Shown in pieces: positions 7,600-13,970 of a stretch of DNA of 13,970 nucleotides. The stretch is from UBA8337 sp965662725. Its GTDB lineage: Bacteria > Pseudomonadota > Alphaproteobacteria > RS24. The notes under the pieces are model-generated. The model saw only the letters and a list, made by a program, of their open reading frames with translations, had not been told where the DNA came from and ran no database searches. Each line of letters starts with the position of its first letter. Within the stretch, counting starts at the first letter, position 1. The stretch is taken from assembly GCA_965662725.1 (NCBI GenBank), contig CBFIIT010000040.1, positions 1 through 13,970 of the forward strand. The letters are read 5' to 3'. Position numbers and translations under genes: made by a program.

Positions 7600-8076
7600 C
7601 TACACCCCGTAATGCGCGTCGATGGCGCCTTGCAGGATGAAAGCGGCGGCCATTTTGTCAATGACTTCGGCCCGTTTGGCGCGGCTGGTATCGGCTTCCA
7701 ATAGAGTGCGCTCAACCGCGGCGGTAGACAGACGTTCATCCCAAAGCAAAATCGGTAGCTTCGGAAAATCGGGCAAATTTTCGAGGTTGCGCAAAAAAGC
7801 GCGCGTCGCCTGCACGCGTGGCCCTTCGCTGCCATCCATATTCAGCGGCAAGCCCATCACCAAGCCGCCAATGTTTTCAGCTTTCAAAATATCTGCCAAA
7901 GCGGCAGCATCAACGCCGAATTTCTTGCGCCGTATGGTATCAAACGGGGTGGCAATTTTATGGTCGCTATCGCCAAGCGCCAGGCCGATGGTTTTACTGC
8001 CCAAATCCAACCCCATAAGCCGTTCTCCGCTTTCAAGGGCGTAAATAAGCGCGCTGGGGGTTTCAACCGAAATCAT
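7600..8076 (-). CDS. ruvX: Putative pre-16S rRNA nuclease / Holliday junction resolvase-like RuvX (YqgF)
   Basis: This is an RNase H-fold protein of the YqgF/RuvX family. Family members take part in 16S rRNA 5'-end maturation and have also been linked to Holliday junction processing. The protein is 158 aa. The acidic site is built from D24 in MGLDLGSKTIGLALGD (21-36), the strand VMGLPLNMDGSEG (73-85), WDERLST (112-118) and D140 in VIDKMAAAFILQG (138-150). The start at 8076 leaves about 20 residues before the first strand, a short N-terminal extension common in alphaproteobacterial homologues. M21 would start right at the strand and is less likely. The Shine-Dalgarno is poor (AGGCGG close to the ATG). 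It is divergent from gatC across 145 bases and is the first gene of the minus-strand run leading to pyrB. Confidence 0.93.
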   Translation of the reverse strand: MISVETPSALIYALESGERLMGLDLGSKTIGLALGDSDHKIATPFDTIRRKKFGVDAAALADILKAENIGGLVMGLPLNMDGSEGPRVQATRAFLRNLENLPDFPKLPILLWDERLSTAAVERTLLEADTSRAKRAEVIDKMAAAFILQGAIDAHYGV

Positions 8077-8113
8077 GCCGCCTGCATAGCATGACCGCGC
8101 CGGAAAGTCATAA

Positions 8114-8154
8114 TGCGCTCTTTCCCCTGCTTGCGCTCTTTCCCCTGCTTGCGC
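8114..8154. repeat. Perfect 18-bp tandem duplication between ruvX and gatC
   Basis: The unit TGCGCTCTTTCCCCTGCT occurs at 8114-8131 and again at 8132-8149, followed by the first five bases of a third copy (8150-8154). All copies are identical, so the duplication is recent or held by selection. It lies in the divergent intergenic region and doubles a CTTGCGC string (8130-8136 and 8148-8154) that could serve as a -35 element for gatC. There are only two copies and no spacers, so it is not a CRISPR. Confidence 0.9.
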
Positions 8155-8177
8155 GTTAGCACGGCCTTTGCTAGTTT
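8149..8177 (+). promoter_or_regulatory. Weak candidate promoter for gatCAB
   Basis: TTGCGC (8149-8154) is followed after 17 bases by TAGTTT (8172-8177), with CT before the second hexamer. The match is modest but the spacing is ideal. The predicted leader is about 38 bases, with an AAGG Shine-Dalgarno (8210-8213) eight bases before the gatC ATG. It is inferred from motif shape only. Confidence 0.25.
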
Positions 8178-8221
8178 CCCGCCAACTTCGCGAAAAGTGA
8201 ATTCCAATAAAAGGCTAATCA

Positions 8222-8509
8222 ATGTCAGTAGATGAAAATATGGTGCGCCGCATTGCCAATCTGGCCCGTATCGGTGTGACCGATAGCGAATTGCCCGGCT
8301 TGGCCAAAGAGTTGAGTGCCATTCTCGGTTTTGTCGAGCAGCTTAATGAAGTCGAAACGGAGGGCGTCAAGCCATTGACCAGCGCCGTCGACAGCAAAAT
8401 GCGTGGCCGCGAAGATGTGGTAAATGATGGCGGTTATGCCGAAGATGTATTGGCTAATGCGCCGGAAAAGGACGAAGAATATTTCGCCGTGCCAAAGGTG
8501 GTCGAATAA
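8222..8509 (+). CDS. gatC: Asp-tRNA(Asn)/Glu-tRNA(Gln) amidotransferase subunit C
   Basis: GatC is the small subunit that wraps around and stabilises the GatA-GatB interface of the tRNA-dependent amidotransferase. The protein is 95 aa, the usual size. The N-terminal helix VRRIANLARIGVTDSEL (8-24) and the segment LSAILGFVEQLNEVETEGVKP (31-51) are typical. The C-terminal part, MRGREDVVNDGGY and the end EEYFAVPKVVE, also fits the family: the closing FxVPKV is its hallmark. The ATG has AAGG at eight bases spacing. The stop TAA overlaps the gatA ATG by one base (TAATG), so subunit synthesis is likely coupled. Confidence 0.97.
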   Translation: MSVDENMVRRIANLARIGVTDSELPGLAKELSAILGFVEQLNEVETEGVKPLTSAVDSKMRGREDVVNDGGYAEDVLANAPEKDEEYFAVPKVVE

Positions 8510-9981
8510 TGAGTGATTTGACGCAATTGACTTTGGCAGCAGCGCGCGATGGCTTGGCCAAAAAACAATTTTCAGCCAGTGAATTGACGCAGGCGCATAT
8601 TGACCGCGTATCGGCTTCCGGCGCGCTCAATGCTTATGTGCTGGAAACGCCGGAAAAGGCGCTGGCCATGGCTGCTGAAAGTGACAAGCGCATCGCCGCC
8701 GGAGAGGCGCGCCCGCTTGAGGGGCTGCCGATTGGCGTGAAGGATTTGTTTTGCACCAAAGATGTGCGGACAACCGCTTGCTCAAACATTCTGGGTGATT
8801 TTATCCCACCTTATGAAAGCACAGTGACGCAAAATCTCTGGGCTGATGGGGCAGTGATGCTGGGCAAGCTGAATAATGATGAATTTGCCATGGGGTCTTC
8901 AAATGAGACCTCGCGCTTTGGGCCTGCGGTTAATCCATGGAAAGCAAATGGTGAAGAGCTTGTGCCCGGTGGTTCGTCCGGTGGCTCATCATCAGCGGTT
9001 GCAGCGCGTCTTGGCATTGCCGCCACTGCGACGGATACCGGCGGTTCCATTCGCCAGCCTGCGGCTTTCACCGGCACGGTCGGGCTGAAGCCGACTTATG
9101 GTCGTTGCTCGCGTTGGGGCATTGTGGCTTTTGCGTCTTCGTTGGACCAAGCCGGGCCGATTACCCATACGGTGCGCGATGCTGCGATGATGCTTGGCAG
9201 TATGGCCTCTTTTGATAAGCGCGATACGACCAGTGTTGAGCGTGATGTTCCCGATTATGAGGCGGCGCTTACCGGAGATGTTAAAGGTTTGAAAGTCGGT
9301 ATCCCGAAGCAGTATCGGGTCGATAATATGCCGTCCGAGATTGAAGCTTTATGGCAGCAGGGTATTGAGTGGTTAAAAGCGGCAGGAGCAGAGATTGTCG
9401 ATGTATCGCTGCCGCATACCAAATATGCGCTGCCGGCTTATTATATTATCGCGCCTGCCGAAGCCTCTTCAAATCTGGCGCGCTATGATGGCGTGCGCTA
9501 TGGTGCGCGGCAGCAAGGTGTTGATATTGACGATATGTATGCGCAAACCCGTGCCGCCGGTTTCGGCGATGAGGTGAAGCGTCGGGTAATGATCGGCACT
9601 TATGCGCTATCTGCCGGTTATTATGATGCGTATTATGTGAAGGCTTTGCAGGTGCGGCGTTTAATAGCTGAAGACTTCACCAAGGCTTATGAAAAATGCG
9701 ATGTGCTGTTGACGCCGACGACGCCGTCAGCCGCTTTTCCAATTGGCAAAAATATCGAAGACCCGTTGGAAATGTATCTGAATGATGTGTTCACCGTGCC
9801 GGTTAATTTGGCCGGATTGCCGGGTATTTCCGTGCCTGCCGGTTTGGATGCAGATGGCTTACCGCTGGGCTTGCAACTTATCGGTCAGGCCTTTGGCGAA
9901 GAAGAATTGCTACGCACGGCTTATGTGCTGGAACAGGCGGCAGGGTTTAACGCGCAACCGCAAGATTGGTGGAGTGCATAA
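8509..9981 (+). CDS. gatA: Asp-tRNA(Asn)/Glu-tRNA(Gln) amidotransferase subunit A
   Basis: GatA is the glutaminase subunit. It releases ammonia from glutamine or asparagine, which is channelled to GatB to convert Glu-tRNA(Gln) and/or Asp-tRNA(Asn). The protein is 490 aa and belongs to the amidase-signature family. The Lys-Ser-Ser catalytic triad reads K78 (GVKDLF), S156 (PGGSSGGSSSAVA) and S180 (TDTGGSIRQPA); the 24-residue spacing between the two serines equals that of known amidases. VGLKPTYGRCSRWG (191-204) and LDQAGPITHTVRD further support it, as does PVNLAGLPGISVPAG near the C-terminus, typical of GatA. It overlaps gatC and gatB by one base each. A GGTGG-type Shine-Dalgarno lies inside the end of gatC (8497-8501). 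Confidence 0.98.
   Translation: MSDLTQLTLAAARDGLAKKQFSASELTQAHIDRVSASGALNAYVLETPEKALAMAAESDKRIAAGEARPLEGLPIGVKDLFCTKDVRTTACSNILGDFIPPYESTVTQNLWADGAVMLGKLNNDEFAMGSSNETSRFGPAVNPWKANGEELVPGGSSGGSSSAVAARLGIAATATDTGGSIRQPAAFTGTVGLKPTYGRCSRWGIVAFASSLDQAGPITHTVRDAAMMLGSMASFDKRDTTSVERDVPDYEAALTGDVKGLKVGIPKQYRVDNMPSEIEALWQQGIEWLKAAGAEIVDVSLPHTKYALPAYYIIAPAEASSNLARYDGVRYGARQQGVDIDDMYAQTRAAGFGDEVKRRVMIGTYALSAGYYDAYYVKALQVRRLIAEDFTKAYEKCDVLLTPTTPSAAFPIGKNIEDPLEMYLNDVFTVPVNLAGLPGISVPAGLDADGLPLGLQLIGQAFGEEELLRTAYVLEQAAGFNAQPQDWWSA
9971..9974 (+). promoter_or_regulatory. Shine-Dalgarno that fixes the gatB start
   Basis: GGAG lies six bases before the ATG at 9981, inside the last codons of gatA. It favours that ATG over an in-frame TTG at 9966. 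Confidence 0.7.
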
Positions 9982-11456
9982 TGGCTGAGAAAAACAATCT
10001 GATTGCAGGCGCAACCGGCGATTGGGAAATCGTGCTTGGTTTGGAAGTGCATGCGCAAGTGGCGTCTTCGGCCAAATTATTTTCCGGTGCAGCAACCGAG
10101 TTTGGGGCCGAACCGAACAGCCAAGTATCTTTGGTTGATGCGGCCATGCCGGGCATGTTGCCGGTTATCAATTCATTTTGCGTCGAGCAAGCGGTACGCA
10201 CCGGCTTGGGCTTGAAAGCACAGATAAATAATTACTCAGTGTTTGATCGCAAAAATTATTTCTATCCCGATTTGCCGCAGGGCTATCAAATCTCTCAATT
10301 CCAGCAGCCGATTGTCGGCGAGGGCGTGATTGAGATTGACCTCGATGATGGTGAGGTGAAGACCGTTCGCATTGAGCGTCTTCATCTTGAGCAAGATGCC
10401 GGTAAATCACTGCACGACCAAAGCCCGACACAGAGCTTTGTCGATTTGAATCGCTCCGGCGTGGCGTTAATGGAGATCGTTTCGCATCCCGATATGCGTT
10501 CGGCGGCTGAGGCGCAAGCCTATGTGAAAAAGCTACGCGCGATTTTGCGTGCGCTGGGTACATGCGACGGCAATATGGAGCAGGGCAGTTTGCGCGCCGA
10601 TGTGAATGTATCCGTACGCAAGCCCGGCGATGAGCTTGGCACGCGTTGTGAGATTAAAAACGTCAACTCTATCCGCTTTATCGGACAAGCGATTGAATAT
10701 GAGGCGCGCCGCCAGGTTGATTTGATTGAAGATGGCGGTGTCGTTGAGCAACAAACGCGCTTGTTTGACCCTAAAAACGGCGAAACCCGTGCGATGCGGT
10801 CGAAGGAAGAAGCACATGATTATCGCTATTTCCCTGACCCGGATTTGTTGCCGCTCGAATTTGACGATGCGTTTGTATCAGCTATTGCCGAAAACCTGCC
10901 CGAACTGCCGGATGATAAAAAAGCCCGCTTCGTAAACGATTACGGCCTGTCGGCTTATGATGCCGGTGTGTTGGTTGGCGAAGCAGAAAACGCTGCCTTC
11001 TTTGAAGCAGCGGCTGAAGGGCGCGGCGCGAAAGCAGTTGCCAATATGGTTATCGGCTCGGTTTTTGCCGCACTTAATAAAGCCGATTTGTCGATTGCCG
11101 ACAGTCCGGTCAGCGCGCAACAAGTCGGTGAATTGGTCGGGCTTTTGCAAGATGACACGATTTCAAGCCGCATCGCCAAAGATGTGTTTGAGATGATGTT
11201 TGAGGAAGGCCCCGATCAAGGCAAAGACCCGTCAGTTATTGTCGAAGAAAAAGGCTTGAAGCAAGTCACCGATACCGGCGCGATTGAAGCAGCGGTTGAT
11301 GAAGTAATTGCCGCCAATCCTGACAAAGTAGAGCAAGCCAAGGAGCGGCCGAAAATGGCCGGTTGGTTTGTCGGCCAAGTGATGCAGGCCACGGGCGGCA
11401 AAGCCAACCCGCAAGCCGTCAATCAACTGGTCATGTCAAAACTGGGTCTCGACTAG
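9981..11456 (+). CDS. gatB: Asp-tRNA(Asn)/Glu-tRNA(Gln) amidotransferase subunit B
   Basis: GatB holds the mischarged tRNA, phosphorylates the side-chain carboxylate of its Glu or Asp with ATP, and amidates it with ammonia from GatA. The protein is 491 aa. The N-terminal catalytic part shows WEIVLGLEVHAQV (15-27) and the diagnostic DRKNYFYPDLPQGYQISQ (89-106). RSGVALMEIVS, ADVNVSVR and CEIKNVNSIRFI follow. The C-terminal about 150 residues form the helical and YqeY-type tail (ending AVNQLVMSKLGLD) that contacts tRNA. The cysteines of the CPVC-type zinc site found in many GatB proteins are replaced by NSQVSLVDAAMPGMLPV (46-62), a variant seen in alphaproteobacteria. The ATG overlaps the gatA stop (TAATG). 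The stop TAG overlaps the stop of the convergent downstream gene within CTAG. Confidence 0.98.
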   Translation: MAEKNNLIAGATGDWEIVLGLEVHAQVASSAKLFSGAATEFGAEPNSQVSLVDAAMPGMLPVINSFCVEQAVRTGLGLKAQINNYSVFDRKNYFYPDLPQGYQISQFQQPIVGEGVIEIDLDDGEVKTVRIERLHLEQDAGKSLHDQSPTQSFVDLNRSGVALMEIVSHPDMRSAAEAQAYVKKLRAILRALGTCDGNMEQGSLRADVNVSVRKPGDELGTRCEIKNVNSIRFIGQAIEYEARRQVDLIEDGGVVEQQTRLFDPKNGETRAMRSKEEAHDYRYFPDPDLLPLEFDDAFVSAIAENLPELPDDKKARFVNDYGLSAYDAGVLVGEAENAAFFEAAAEGRGAKAVANMVIGSVFAALNKADLSIADSPVSAQQVGELVGLLQDDTISSRIAKDVFEMMFEEGPDQGKDPSVIVEEKGLKQVTDTGAIEAAVDEVIAANPDKVEQAKERPKMAGWFVGQVMQATGGKANPQAVNQLVMSKLGLD

Positions 11457-12262
11457 TTTCCGGTAAATTTCGCATCGCGTTTTTCATTAAACGCGGTGAC
11501 ACCTTCTTTGAAGTCATCCGTGCGACCGGCAGTGCGTTGCGCTTGCCGCTCATTATTCAGCTGTTCTTCATATTTGGCGTCGACACTTTCCCACAACAGA
11601 TTGCGGATAAGCTTTAGCGAATGCGGGCCTTGCGCCAATTCAGCCGCCAAAGCACCGGCTTCATCAAGCAGCTTATCATCCGCCACAACGCGGTTGATAA
11701 GCCCCCATTCCAGCGCTGTCTTGCTTGGCAGGCGGTCGCCCATAATGGTCAATTCACGGGCCCGTGCCATGCCGACCAGACGCGGCAGCAAATAGGTTGC
11801 GCCACCGTCCGGCACCAGACCGATGCGGCGAAACGCTTGCAAAAAGAAAGCGCTCTCATTGGCAACAACCATATCGCCCATCAGTGCAAAGCTCATACCA
11901 ACACCGGCGCATGGGCCGTTAACGGCAGAGACAATCGGGCAATGCAGATTGCGGAAGCGGCGCAGCAGCGGGTGATAGACTTTCTCTAAGCCTTCACCGG
12001 CATCAGACGGGCGATTGCTTTTTGCGCCATCATTATCGCCATCCATACGCGCGACATTGGCACCGGCACAAAAGCCGCGACCGGCACCCGTCACAATCAG
12101 GGCGCGCACACCATTTTCCGGATTTTCAATTTCGTCCAAGGCCAAATCCATTGAGGCCAGCATTGGTCCGCTCATCGCATTCAGCGCCTCAGGGTCATTA
12201 AAGGTCAGCGTGGCGATATTGTTCTCAACATCCAGCTTCAGTAAATCAAATTCAAAATTCAT
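11453..12262 (-). CDS. Enoyl-CoA hydratase/isomerase family protein, PaaG-like (copy 1)
   Basis: This is a crotonase-fold, acyl-CoA-binding enzyme of 269 aa. Visible motifs are the oxyanion segment GRGFCAGANVARMDG (61-75), VSAVNGPCAGVGMSFALMGD (111-130) with the second oxyanion glycine, and FRRIGLVPDGGATYLLPRLVG (144-164). The first catalytic glutamate of classical hydratases is replaced by S124. The acidic residue kept is D152, at the position used by PaaG and dienoyl-CoA isomerases. It is therefore more likely a double-bond isomerase, or another crotonase reaction, than a plain hydratase. The C-terminus (EGVTAFNEKRDAKFTG) is typical. I chose the ATG at 12262 because GAGGG (12268-12272) precedes it by five bases; a GTG at 12274 would overlap the upstream stop. 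It lies eight bases after copy 2 and its stop overlaps that of gatB. The substrate cannot be told from sequence. Confidence 0.9.
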   Translation of the reverse strand: MNFEFDLLKLDVENNIATLTFNDPEALNAMSGPMLASMDLALDEIENPENGVRALIVTGAGRGFCAGANVARMDGDNDGAKSNRPSDAGEGLEKVYHPLLRRFRNLHCPIVSAVNGPCAGVGMSFALMGDMVVANESAFFLQAFRRIGLVPDGGATYLLPRLVGMARARELTIMGDRLPSKTALEWGLINRVVADDKLLDEAGALAAELAQGPHSLKLIRNLLWESVDAKYEEQLNNERQAQRTAGRTDDFKEGVTAFNEKRDAKFTGN

Positions 12263-12270
12263 AATATCCC

Positions 12271-13110
12271 TCACTTTTTTTCGCGGGCCGCCTTCATTTG
12301 TTCGGCCTCAATTTCGCGGAAATTCGGTTTGCGCTTTTCAATGAACGCTTTCACGCCCTCAAAGAAAACCGGTTGATTGGTATAATGACGCTGCTCTTCT
12401 TTTTCGAAATCAAGCTGGTCATGGATGGATTGCAGCATCGCTTTATCATGCGCGCGCACTGTCGCTTTAATGCCGGTGATAGAGCCTTGGCCCATGCGCT
12501 CGGCATATTCCTGCGCCTTGGCGAGCAGCGTGTCATCGGGATGCACTTCCCAAACCATGCCCCATTCCAGCGCTTTTTCGGCGGTTAAATTATCGCCAAG
12601 CAAAGCCATGCCATTGGCACGAGCGCGGCCAACCAGATTGGGCACTAACCAACTGGCTCCAACATCCGGAATAATGCCCAATTGCGGCGCGAAGACGAGG
12701 CGGAACTTGGCACTTTCGGCTGCCAGCACCAAATCGCCTGACAGAGCGAGACCGACGCCACCACCGGCCGCGATACCGTTAATTGCGGTGACAACCGGCT
12801 TCGGGCTATCAACCACGGCGCGGACAAGCGGGTTAAAGCCGATTTCCATGGAATTTGCGGTAATGTCACCGGGCGACATGCCTTCTTCAGACGGCCAATT
12901 ACCTCCGGCTAAATCAGCCCCGGCACAAAAGCCACGGCCATTGCCGGTCAGCACGATTGAACGCACATTGTCGTCATTGGCGGCTTCTGTCAGCGCTTCA
13001 ATCATAGCGAAAACCAAGTCTTTGTTCAGACTGTTCAAAACATCGGGGCGGTTCATATGAATCGTTAGAACGCCGCTCTCGCTCAGCTGTTTCTCGATTA
13101 CATTACTCAT
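12271..13110 (-). CDS. Enoyl-CoA hydratase/isomerase family protein, PaaG-like (copy 2)
   Basis: This crotonase-fold protein of 279 aa is a clear paralogue of the next gene downstream. It carries GRGFCAGADLAGG (58-70), TAINGIAAGGGVGLALSGD (108-126), and PQLGIIPDVGASWLVPNLVGRARA (142-165), followed by LLGDNLTAEKALEWGMVWEVHPDD (170-193), which strongly recalls PaaG, the ring-epoxide isomerase of phenylacetate degradation. The classical hydratase glutamate is G120 and the conserved acid is D149. An unusual charged tail follows the normal family end (EGVKAFIEKRKPNF): about 15 residues rich in E, K and R. The start at 13110 is chosen from GAGGAG six bases upstream (13117-13122). No other phenylacetate genes are visible, so a true PaaG role is not shown. 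A fatty-acid, isoprenoid or aromatic acyl-CoA isomerase is equally possible. It is divergent from the aldehyde dehydrogenase gene. Confidence 0.9.
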   Translation of the reverse strand: MSNVIEKQLSESGVLTIHMNRPDVLNSLNKDLVFAMIEALTEAANDDNVRSIVLTGNGRGFCAGADLAGGNWPSEEGMSPGDITANSMEIGFNPLVRAVVDSPKPVVTAINGIAAGGGVGLALSGDLVLAAESAKFRLVFAPQLGIIPDVGASWLVPNLVGRARANGMALLGDNLTAEKALEWGMVWEVHPDDTLLAKAQEYAERMGQGSITGIKATVRAHDKAMLQSIHDQLDFEKEEQRHYTNQPVFFEGVKAFIEKRKPNFREIEAEQMKAAREKK

Positions 13111-13116
13111 GCAGGT

Positions 13117-13122
13117 CTCCTC
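13117..13122 (-). promoter_or_regulatory. Shine-Dalgarno fixing the start of the second crotonase gene
   Basis: GAGGAG on the minus strand lies six bases before the ATG at 13110. The frame stays open far upstream, so this site is what decides the start. Confidence 0.75.
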
Positions 13123-13160
13123 GGAATCCTTTTGAAAACACCTTAATGGCAAACCATCTA

Positions 13161-13189
13161 TTGGCAAGTGCGACATTATCTGATTTAAT
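13161..13189 (+). promoter_or_regulatory. Candidate sigma-70-type promoter of the aldehyde dehydrogenase gene
   Basis: TTGGCA (13161-13166, five of six) is followed by a 17-base spacer and TTTAAT (13184-13189, five of six). The -10 element ends 30 bases before the ATG at 13220, leaving room for a leader with the GGAGG Shine-Dalgarno (13210-13214). It is the best promoter match in the window. Confidence 0.55.
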
Positions 13190-13219
13190 TTTTGACAATG
13201 TTTACTGAGGGAGGAACTC

Positions 13220-13970
13220 ATGAGTGCAGCAGAAAAAATGCCGGAATTACCGGAAACATCAGAGGCCGATATTCGCCGTCTGGTGGATATGCAAAAAGCA
13301 GCGCATATCGCTGAAGGGCCTATGACGGCTGAACGCCGTATCGATTTGATCGACCGCACCATTGCGCTGATTGTTGAAAATGGCGATGCCATGGTCGATG
13401 CGCTGATGGCCGATTTCGGCAATCGCAGCCCCGAAGGCACGCTGGCCACTGACGTTGGCGGCACGCTGGGTGCATTGAAATATGCCAAAAAGAATGTTCG
13501 CAAATGGATGAAAGCGTCCAAGCGTCATTCCATGTTTCCGCTTGGCCTTTTGGGTGCCAGCACACGGGTTGAATATCAGCCGCTTGGTTGTGTCGGTAAT
13601 GTTGTGCCGTGGAACTTCCCATTCAATCTTTGCTTCGGCCCGATGGGTTCGATTTTCGCAGCCGGTAACCGGACGATTATCAAGCCGTCAGAATACACCG
13701 TGCACAGCGCATTGCTGACCAAAGAATTGTGCGAAAAATATTTCGATGAAAGCGATGTTGCTGTTGTTCTGGGTGGCCCGGAAACCGGTGCCGCTTTTTC
13801 CAAGCAACCATTTGACCATTTGCTGTTTACCGGCGCGACATCAATTGCCTCGCATATTATGCGCGCGGCGGCTGAAAACCTTGTGCCGGTGACGCTGGAA
13901 TTGGGCGGCAAGTCGCCGGTTATTGTTTCAGACAGTGCCGATTTCAAAAAAACCGCAGCCCGTGTGATGA
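13220..13970 (+). CDS. NAD(P)-dependent aldehyde dehydrogenase, coniferyl-aldehyde-dehydrogenase type, N-terminal part (cut by right edge)
   Basis: The visible 250 residues belong to the aldehyde dehydrogenase superfamily, which oxidises aldehydes to acids with NAD(P). Motifs in order: VVPWNFPFNL (128-137), with N132 as the oxyanion asparagine; IIKPSEYT (153-160), with cofactor-binding K155; LLFTGATSIASHIM (201-214), the Rossmann turn; and VTLELGGKSPVIV (224-236), with E227 as general base. The catalytic cysteine lies beyond the edge. The short linker and the wording KRHSMFPLGLLGASTRVEYQPLGCVGNVVPWN resemble coniferyl aldehyde dehydrogenases and related membrane-linked fatty-aldehyde enzymes rather than betaine-aldehyde or succinate-semialdehyde types. 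The start is backed by GGAGG five bases upstream. It is divergent from the two crotonase genes, suggesting a shared catabolic theme. The substrate is not established. Confidence 0.93.
   Translation, partial: MSAAEKMPELPETSEADIRRLVDMQKAAHIAEGPMTAERRIDLIDRTIALIVENGDAMVDALMADFGNRSPEGTLATDVGGTLGALKYAKKNVRKWMKASKRHSMFPLGLLGASTRVEYQPLGCVGNVVPWNFPFNLCFGPMGSIFAAGNRTIIKPSEYTVHSALLTKELCEKYFDESDVAVVLGGPETGAAFSKQPFDHLLFTGATSIASHIMRAAAENLVPVTLELGGKSPVIVSDSADFKKTAARVM

Noticed and set aside
8114..8154. CRISPR or other repeat-spacer array
   Set aside because: Only two directly adjacent 18-bp copies with no spacers.
8185..8198. Inverted repeat ACTT...AAGT around TTCGCGAA as an operator before gatC
   Set aside because: The arms are only four bases and the eight-base palindrome is easily met by chance.
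9966..9980. TTG start five codons upstream for gatB
   Set aside because: The ATG at 9981 has GGAG at six bases spacing and makes the same TAATG junction as gatC/gatA.
10168..10563. Minus-strand open frame of 131 codons inside gatB
   Set aside because: It is a shadow of gatB, with composition typical of antisense frames and no recognisable family.
12263..12274. GTG start four codons upstream for the first crotonase
   Set aside because: It would overlap the stop of the preceding gene, and the GAGGG there is better read as the Shine-Dalgarno of the ATG at 12262.
13111..13521. N-terminal extension of the second crotonase: the minus frame stays open up to 13521, giving a 416-residue protein
   Set aside because: The extra part is antisense to the aldehyde dehydrogenase, has no family resemblance, and a strong GAGGAG site marks the ATG at 13110. 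An in-frame ATG at about 13179 also lacks a Shine-Dalgarno.
1..13970. Defence system, mobile element, secretion or biosynthetic cluster, or other undescribed system
   Set aside because: Every long frame that is not a shadow belongs to a known housekeeping or metabolic family. I saw no integrase, transposase, toxin-antitoxin pair, reverse transcriptase or structured RNA candidate.

Overview
The window reads as chromosomal DNA of an alphaproteobacterium with a GC content a little above 50% by eye. Three things point there: the gene order ruvX-pyrB-pyrC-plsY-dprA-topA-rnr divergent from gatCAB is a familiar alphaproteobacterial arrangement, PyrC is the metal-ligand-less form that accompanies PyrB in this class, and the GatB and RuvX sequences carry alphaproteobacterial-type wording. 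The genus cannot be fixed from the sequence. Coding density is very high. No gene-free stretch exceeds 150 bases, and I see no rRNA, tRNA, CRISPR array, insertion sequence, phage gene or other sign of an accessory island.

Left part (1-8076), all on the minus strand, in transcription order from the right: ruvX (YqgF-type nuclease), pyrB (aspartate carbamoyltransferase), pyrC (dihydroorotase-like partner, predicted inactive), plsY (acyl-phosphate:glycerol-3-phosphate acyltransferase), dprA (DNA processing and RecA-loading protein), topA (DNA topoisomerase I), and rnr (RNase R, cut by the left edge). The genes are packed tightly: pyrB/pyrC overlap by ATGA and topA/rnr by TAATG. A promoter-like pair of hexamers lies before topA and another before pyrB, so the run may be several transcription units. 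A 10-codon open frame with its own Shine-Dalgarno ends on the start codon of dprA, which itself lacks a Shine-Dalgarno. This is the least ordinary local structure in the window.

Middle part (8222-11456), plus strand: gatC-gatA-gatB, a complete operon for the tRNA-dependent amidotransferase that makes Gln-tRNA(Gln) and/or Asn-tRNA(Asn). Both internal junctions are one-base TAATG overlaps. The 145-base divergent region between ruvX and gatC carries a perfect 18-bp tandem duplication.

Right part (11453-13970): two tandem minus-strand paralogues of the enoyl-CoA hydratase/isomerase superfamily, both of the PaaG-like type that keeps one acidic residue and lacks the classical hydratase glutamate. 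They are divergent from an aldehyde dehydrogenase of the coniferyl-aldehyde-dehydrogenase type, cut by the right edge. This suggests an acyl-CoA or aldehyde degradation locus, but the substrate is unknown. The first of the pair meets gatB tail-to-tail, with the two stop codons sharing CTAG.

I searched for an undescribed system and did not find a convincing one. The window is mainly housekeeping; the points worth a second look are small-scale: the dprA leader frame, the pseudo-enzyme PyrC, the tandem duplication, the shared stop codons and the paired isomerases.
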